This document shows, in pieces, positions 31,796-35,277 of a stretch of DNA of 35,277 bases (position 1 is its first letter; the number at the start of each line of letters is the position of its first letter). This DNA comes from an uncultured Dorea sp. (GTDB lineage: Bacteria; Bacillota; Clostridia; Lachnospirales; Lachnospiraceae). The stretch spans positions 1-35,277 of the forward strand of contig CAJTVY010000037.1 in NCBI GenBank assembly GCA_910579925.1, given 5' to 3'. Below the pieces are notes generated by a model. That model saw only the letters and a list, made by a program, of their open reading frames with translations, ran no database searches and had not been told where the DNA came from. Position numbers and translations under genes: made by a program.

Positions 31796-31924
31796 CTAAT
31801 CAACCTTCTCACTCTCCTGGTTGAGGATCCGCCGCACTTCCGCCATTAACTTTTCCGGTACCTGGTCGATCGTCTTTTCTCCCTTACGCACCAGGGTCGC
31901 ATATACCTTTGCCATGGAATTCAT
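31796..31924 (-). CDS. CD1375-like phage miniprotein (copy 2)
   Basis: A 42-aa protein too short for most gene finders: MNSMAKVYATLVRKGEKTID then QVPEKLMAEVRRILNQ and onward. It shares the family pattern with copy 1 (identical at KVYATL/VIYTTL, GxKTxDQVPE). SD GGAGGT (31931-31936) lies 6 nt before the ATG, inside the end of the upstream gene. It ends with TAG. The pair looks like a tandem duplication that diverged. Confidence 0.82.
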   Translation of the reverse strand: MNSMAKVYATLVRKGEKTIDQVPEKLMAEVRRILNQESEKVD

Positions 31925-31926
31925 GG

Positions 31927-32340
31927 TTACACCTCCATTCCTTCGTACAGTTCGCAGATCGCCATCTGAAGATCCGTCACCTGGGTCGCCGTCTCCGTGG
32001 ACATGGTCTTTGCCACTTCTGCGGCAGTATTGGCCGCAATGGCTCTGGCCTCCGCATTCGTAAGCCGCTGTTCCGTCATGTCAAGGGCTTTGGTAAGGAT
32101 TACCGTCTTGGTATTTCCCAGGGTCATGACTCCTCCGTATACGGTCCATCCAGGCACGTCGCCGATCTTCTCTTCGTTCTCGGTCAGCAGTTCGATATTG
32201 GTCAGAAGAGCCGGGACAGAAAAGGTGTCCTGAAGTTCTTCCGCATCCCTTCCCTGGAAATCAACCTCCAGTCTTCCGTTTGTTATTTCCGCACGGGTCA
32301 CTTCATGTACGGATCCGTCAATAAGTCTGATTTTTTCCAT
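31927..32340 (-). CDS. Phage tail-end protein of unknown function
   Basis: A 137-aa protein with an N-terminal beta-rich part (IRLIDGSVHEVTRAEITNGR; LEVDFQGRDAEELQDTF) and a C-terminal helical stretch (about 95-125, Ala- and Glu-rich, coiled-coil-like). Proteins of this shape lie between tail fibre and CD1375-like genes in clostridial prophages; the function is not known. The Met at 32340 is chosen, 9 nt after AAAGGA; an in-frame Met at 32349 is too close to that site. It is the first gene after the leader-peptide terminator at 32388-32412. Confidence 0.78.
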   Translation of the reverse strand: MEKIRLIDGSVHEVTRAEITNGRLEVDFQGRDAEELQDTFSVPALLTNIELLTENEEKIGDVPGWTVYGGVMTLGNTKTVILTKALDMTEQRLTNAEARAIAANTAAEVAKTMSTETATQVTDLQMAICELYEGMEV

Positions 32341-32387
32341 ATCTTTCATTCCTTTCTTTTTTAATTGTATTCAAACTTTATCAGTGT

Positions 32388-32412
32388 AAAAAAAATAAGA
32401 CCTCATGGTCCT
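32388..32412 (-). terminator. Intrinsic terminator/attenuator before the lysis cassette
   Basis: On the minus strand AGGACC (32407-32412) pairs with GGTCTT (32397-32402; one G-T wobble) around loop ATGA, followed by ATTTTTTTT (32388-32396). It stands between the tail-fibre fragments and the tail-end/lysis genes read in the same direction, so it must be read through for those genes to be expressed from upstream. Confidence 0.75.
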
Positions 32413-32429
32413 GCTCTGATCTCTCTCAT
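32403..32429 (-). CDS. Eight-codon leader peptide MREIRAGP
   Basis: An ATG at 32429 follows GAGGAG (32436-32441) with 6-nt spacing and encodes MREIRAGP, then TGA at 32403-32405. The TGA lies in the loop of the terminator hairpin at 32388-32412, so a ribosome reaching or stalling at the end would prevent the hairpin from forming. The last four residues, Arg-Ala-Gly-Pro, equal the end of the E. coli SecM arrest sequence (GIRAGP). Translation and stalling are inferred. Confidence 0.5.
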   Translation of the reverse strand: MREIRAGP

Positions 32430-32708
32430 TTCATTCTCCTCTTTTCTTCTACTGCGCTAAATGGTAAATTAATGAAGGCAAAAACCATTGTAAAAAGTAT
32501 GAATGCAGATTATGTAGTTTTTGCCCCATCAGAGTTGGGTATAGGTAATGCGCATATTATAACTGCTTATATACCGAGGGAGCCTACATATGGTTATTAC
32601 TATGTTACTGGCATAGGTGTGGATATCAGCGGTAATCTATTTGTGTATTTTAGCGGTGCTGTAAAGCATAGTGGGGTGCCAGTAAAAATTTATTATATGT
32701 CCGTATAA
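32430..32708 (+). pseudogene. Tail-fibre-like C-terminal fragment, inverted orientation
   Basis: An open plus-strand reading frame that is protein-like from about 32451 (TALNGKLMKAKTIVKSMNAD) to GVPVKIYYMSV at 32708. No ribosome site precedes its Met at 32472. Alternating hydrophobic and polar residues (YYYVTGIGVDISGNLFVYF) suggest a beta-structured receptor-binding tip. It is opposite to all other phage genes and ends 15 nt from the oppositely oriented fragment, as in silent alternative ends of invertible tail-fibre genes. AT-rich compared with its neighbours. Confidence 0.5.
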
Positions 32709-32723
32709 TAGCACTCTATAATT

Positions 32724-33008
32724 TTACCCAATAACGATCCACATAACATAAATGTTGTCGGCATTGTAACTGCAGCCGATCTTTATGCTTGATGTCGTTA
32801 AATCCAAAATATGTGCTTGTGGCAGCCCGGACGGGTATTTTACGCTTACCGTGCCCCATACTGGATCTTTAAGCCCGTACTCCGTTAAGCTTAAGGTAGT
32901 TATATAGGTGCCAGATCCGCCATTATGCGTCATGGAATTGGCCGGATACATCCCAAACACCATCTTTAGCCCGTTAGGGAGGTTGATGTACCCTGCCTTG
33001 TCTTCCAA
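32724..33008 (-). pseudogene. Tail-fibre C-terminal fragment, 5' part lost
   Basis: A 94-codon frame, opened only by a TTG, with no ribosome site. It reads GYINLPNGLKMVFGMYPANS and ends DNIYVMWIVIG, typical of the distal end of phage tail fibre or minor tail proteins. The N-terminal part is missing: at about 33005 the sequence changes to the start of a transposon ATPase gene in another frame. It is the C-terminus in the normal (minus) phage orientation. Confidence 0.6.
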
Positions 33009-33102
33009 GGGCGTCCTCTATCTGGGGCGATGTATACAGCCTCTCCACCGGAATGTCCCTTGCAAACGATGTATGCTCCATTTCAAAAAAAGCCTCATAC
33101 AT
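33006..33102 (-). pseudogene. ExeA/TniB-like AAA ATPase, truncated to its N-terminus
   Basis: The ATG at 33102 overlaps the transposase stop (ATGTATGA) and follows GGAGGAGGGGAG. It reads MYEAFFEMEHTSFARDIPVE then RLYTSPQIEDALGR, the conserved opening of transposon-borne ExeA-family ATPases, and breaks off before Walker A. The next codons belong to the tail-fibre fragment in a different frame. The junction is within about 33003-33012. Confidence 0.75.
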
Positions 33103-34500
33103 GGCTCCCCTCCTCCTTCCCGCACTCTCCGAAAGAAAGCGCCCGCGCCATCTGCCCGTGGTCTTCCTTATATTTCTTTTCCAGTGCGTCCAAAAGCCTT
33201 GACGTTTCCGGGATGTTTCCCGTCATCCCCAAAGGCACGGGCGGCACTTTGGATGCAAATGCCCCAATCTCCATCCGGTGCGCCTGGATCGGGGACGCCC
33301 CCCGGCAGCATACCGTAACGGTTTCCATGTCCATGGGGTCATAAGCTATTTCCGCCTCCAGGTTTGCCAGTGCCGCGCTTGCTTCATACCTGTTCCCGCC
33401 AGGGAAAAACACCCCGCCTCATCTATCCTGCGCGTCTCCCGGTGCAGGAACGCTTCCGCCACTACGGAAACATCCAGAAAAACAAGCCCCCTTTCGTCCC
33501 TCATCCATTCCCGCTCCGGCGTGATCCCGTAGGAAGGCACAGACGCGCCATAGGATTCATAATACTCCTTGATCCCTGCATGTGCCTCCTTCTGGCATTC
33601 CTGCTCCAAAAAAAACCTCCACCTGCGGTTCAGTTCTTCCACGGAATGCACATGTGCCACACGTATCTCTGCTGTGAACTGGTCCACTTTCTGGTGGAAT
33701 TTTTCTATTTTGCCTTTTGACTGGCACGCACCTGGCTTTGCATGGACAATCCTTATCCCAAGCTTCGCGCATGCCCGCCCCAGATGCCCCGCTGTGTACT
33801 GCACCCCGTTGTCCAGATAAGCGCAGTCAAACTTTCCGGCTTTTAAAACCGCCTTATGGAAGGTGTCCTCCACGATCTCCTGCCTCTGGTTATCATAAAA
33901 CTCTGACTGCACGATATACCTGGAATGGTCATCGATCAGGGAGGATAAATAGGTCTTTACCAGTTCCCCGTCCGTTGTCCGCAGCTCTGGGCCGTGCTTG
34001 ATGTCCCCCTGTAAAAGCTCCATCCGGTGCGGCCTGCAGAAACGTCTGGATGATACCGTCCGTTTCTCTGCGTACCGCTTCATCTGTTTCCTCCCAAAGC
34101 CTGCATCATAAAGATGTCTCTGCATCGTGGACGGTTTCAGCACGCCCGGCTCCGCAAAACCTTCCAGTTCCAGCACCTTTATGATCTGCCGCACGCTCCG
34201 TTTCGGGACCTCCCGCTTTAACTGCACTGCCTGCTCCATGATCCCTTCAAAGTTTTCCGGGAGCCTCTGCCGTCTCTTTTTCGTCCGGCTGGCTGGACGC
34301 AGCCCTCCGAACCCTTCCTCACGGTAACTTTTTTCATAACGGTACAGCGTCCTTTTGGATATGCCGTTCTTCTCCGCGGCTTCCTCCCGCAGCTGCCGCC
34401 TTTTCCCTTCATCCATGTCCGGGTCCAGAAGCGGCGCTATCATCCGGTATCTTCTGAGCGCCTCCTCATCCTGCCATTTTTTTACTTCTTTTTTCTCCAT
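33095..34500 (-). pseudogene. DDE transposase (integrase core, Mu/IS481-like), frameshifted
   Basis: Cuts and joins transposon ends when intact. N-terminal helix-turn-helix (EKNGISKRTLYRYEKSYREE), then the rve core with catalytic D in MELLQGDIKHGPEL, D in AYLDNGVQYTAGH and E in QSKGKIEKFHQKVDQF. The first frame reads to CFSLAG and then runs to a stop at 33346; the next frame carries the rest (NRYEASAALANLEAEIAYDP and on to GSHV, stop at 33095). One extra G in the G-run whose complement is CCC at 33395-33397 would join them as CFSLAGNRYEAS, so a one-base deletion is the simplest cause. The Met at 34500 lies 9 nt after GGAGGG. Confidence 0.85.
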
Positions 34501-34572
34501 CTGTATGGCCCTCCTTCCATGAGACAGCATACACCGGAATAAAAATGACAGCGAACAAAAGCAGGCGCAGGC

Positions 34573-35166
34573 TCATGCCCCGGCTGGATACGGCTCTATC
34601 CGCCCTCCGCTGTTATATATGGCCCTGACCGCCGCCTTAAGCCAGCCAGGGCTTATCCGTTCCCTTAACCCTCCCAGTAAAGAAGCCCCGGATTTCAGGA
34701 ACTTTCCATCCAGATCCAGGAAACGGTGCGCCGCCTCCCTGATCTGCCCCTCCATGTTTTTTTCATTCATGCGGCTCCACCATCTCCAATGTTTCATGGT
34801 TCCTTCACAGGGATAGTCCTCCGTTTCCGTATCGGCTTCGCTGACCACGCCGTCCGCCACATCCTCGATCAAGCCTGCATCATAATGCTTATAAGGTCAG
34901 AGGCAGTCCGGCAGTTCGTTATGGAGCCTCCCGCATTTATCATTACTACATTTCAGCCGCCGGATCAGGTACCATTCCTTCCCTCCTCCCGCAATCCCGT
35001 GCACCCGTTTCCTGCTGTCCCTGTATTTAAGAGGGCTCCCACAGCAAGGACAGATACCTTCTTCTTTACTGTTAATTAAAAATATCTTCAGCTTCCTTGT
35101 ATTCCACTTCATATTTTGATATAATGACCATGTTTTTATGATGGTTTCAGACACAGCTCTGTGCAA
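34573..35166 (-). pseudogene. DUF6431 transposon protein with in-frame TGA
   Basis: A zinc-ribbon protein found in such transposons: ICPCCGSPLKYRDSRKR and KCSNDKCGRLHNELPD carry four cysteines. After ELPDCL comes TGA (34897-34899), and the same frame goes on with PYKHYDAGLIEDVADGVVSE to SGGRIEPYPAGA, stop at 34573. Both pieces belong to one gene. The start is probably the Met at 35112 (MKWNTRKLKIF), although the frame is open to 35166. Confidence 0.78.
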
Positions 35167-35210
35167 AAGATTAGTGTCCTGAAACCTTTTCCTTTCTCTG
35201 TTCTCATGTC

Positions 35211-35239
35211 ATTATATCGGTTAATTCTGTGACAGGCAA
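35211..35239 (-). promoter_or_regulatory. Promoter of the transposon operon
   Basis: On the minus strand TTGCCT (35234-35239), 17 nt and TATAAT (35211-35216). The -35 overlaps one CAGGCAA repeat near the element end, so transposase binding could repress it. Confidence 0.7.
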
Positions 35240-35277
35240 CCAGCGTAATTATAGGTCAGGCAAAATGGGTAGCAACA

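Larger units (their letters stand above)
29535..33010 (-). mobile_element. Prophage remnant, lysis and tail-end region
   Basis: From right to left on the minus strand: tail-fibre-like fragments, a leader peptide/terminator, a tail-end small protein, two CD1375-type miniproteins, a membrane protein, a holin, a type I toxin-antitoxin locus and a lysin with an amber codon. The left boundary is the 3' end of tRNA-Leu; the right boundary is a junction with a broken transposon at about 33005. No integrase, capsid or packaging gene lies in the window, so whether the rest of the prophage continues to the right cannot be seen. Confidence 0.8.
33006..35277 (-). mobile_element. Degenerate DDE transposon (DUF6431 / Mu-IS481-like transposase / ExeA-like ATPase)
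   Basis: Three genes in a row on the minus strand, each broken: DUF6431 (in-frame TGA), DDE transposase (frameshift) and the first 32 or so codons of an AAA ATPase. The combination of a Mu/TniA-like transposase with an ExeA/TniB-like ATPase is known from transposons of Firmicutes. The outer end reads TGTTGCTACCC on the minus strand at 35277 and begins with TG as Mu-type ends do, so the window probably ends at or close to the element's terminus. CAGGCAA occurs at 35233-35239 and 35257-35263 and may be a transposase-binding repeat. Confidence 0.75.

Noticed and set aside
33346..33420. Programmed -1 frameshifting in the transposase at TGTTTTTCCC
   Set aside because: The T-run is not a classical slippery heptamer, no downstream stimulator is evident, and a one-base loss at 33395-33397 restores the family sequence better.
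34573..34872. Separate gene after the DUF6431 stop
   Set aside because: It continues the same frame and lacks its own ribosome site; it is the second half of one broken gene.
1..35277. CRISPR array or diversity-generating retroelement
   Set aside because: No regularly spaced repeats, no reverse transcriptase and no template/variable repeat pair were seen, although tail-fibre fragments are present.

Overview
The window looks like chromosome from a gut-type, spore-forming Firmicute, most likely Lachnospiraceae (Dorea/Blautia/Mediterraneibacter-like). The reasons are sporulation genes (spoIIR, a SPOCS-LysM protein), clostridial-type two-subunit serine dehydratase, DUF4317, DUF4474 and DUF2148 proteins, consensus sigma-A promoters and strong AGGAGG ribosome sites. 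The genus is an inference; no rRNA gene is present.

Layout. 1-9.4 kb (minus strand): a small unknown protein, the S1-domain protein CvfB, an AT-rich AAA ATPase/TOPRIM-like gene pair that resembles two-gene phage-defence modules, an acyl-ACP thioesterase, a CDF metal exporter, spoIIR with a sigma-F-like promoter, a GntR regulator next to ispE, a SPOCS-LysM spore protein and a PrcB-like lipoprotein. 9.5-16 kb (plus strand): malQ-plsC (overlapping), then pncB-ddl-murF from a clear promoter, closed by a 19-bp bidirectional terminator. 16.2-23.2 kb: a radical-SAM activase-like gene and a sucrose/fructan locus (GH32 hydrolase, two ABC permeases, a binding lipoprotein and a divergent LacI-type regulator with palindromic operators). 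The ABC ATPase is absent and must come from elsewhere. 23.2-29.3 kb: sdaAB-sdaAA, a DUF4474/metallophosphoesterase pair, a ferritin-like protein, DUF4317 and DUF2148 proteins.

29.4-33.0 kb: a tRNA-Leu(CAG) gene is followed by the late end of a decayed prophage, read on the minus strand: two convergent tail-fibre-like C-terminal fragments, an 8-codon leader peptide ending Arg-Ala-Gly-Pro whose stop codon lies in the loop of an intrinsic terminator, a small tail-end protein, two CD1375-type miniproteins, a membrane protein, a holin, a type I toxin-antitoxin locus (31-aa Hol-Tox/Fst-like toxin with a convergent antisense RNA, too short for usual gene finding), and an NlpC/P60-type lysin broken by an in-frame amber codon. 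33.0-35.3 kb: a dead transposon with a DUF6431 gene (in-frame TGA), a Mu/IS481-like DDE transposase (one-base frameshift) and an ExeA/TniB-like ATPase cut to about 32 codons and joined to the tail-fibre fragment. The window appears to end at or near the transposon terminus.

The most interesting points are the leader-peptide/terminator element in front of the phage lysis cassette, the unlisted type I toxin-antitoxin locus inside that cassette, the ATPase/TOPRIM-like pair, and the convergent tail-fibre ends that suggest a former invertible module.
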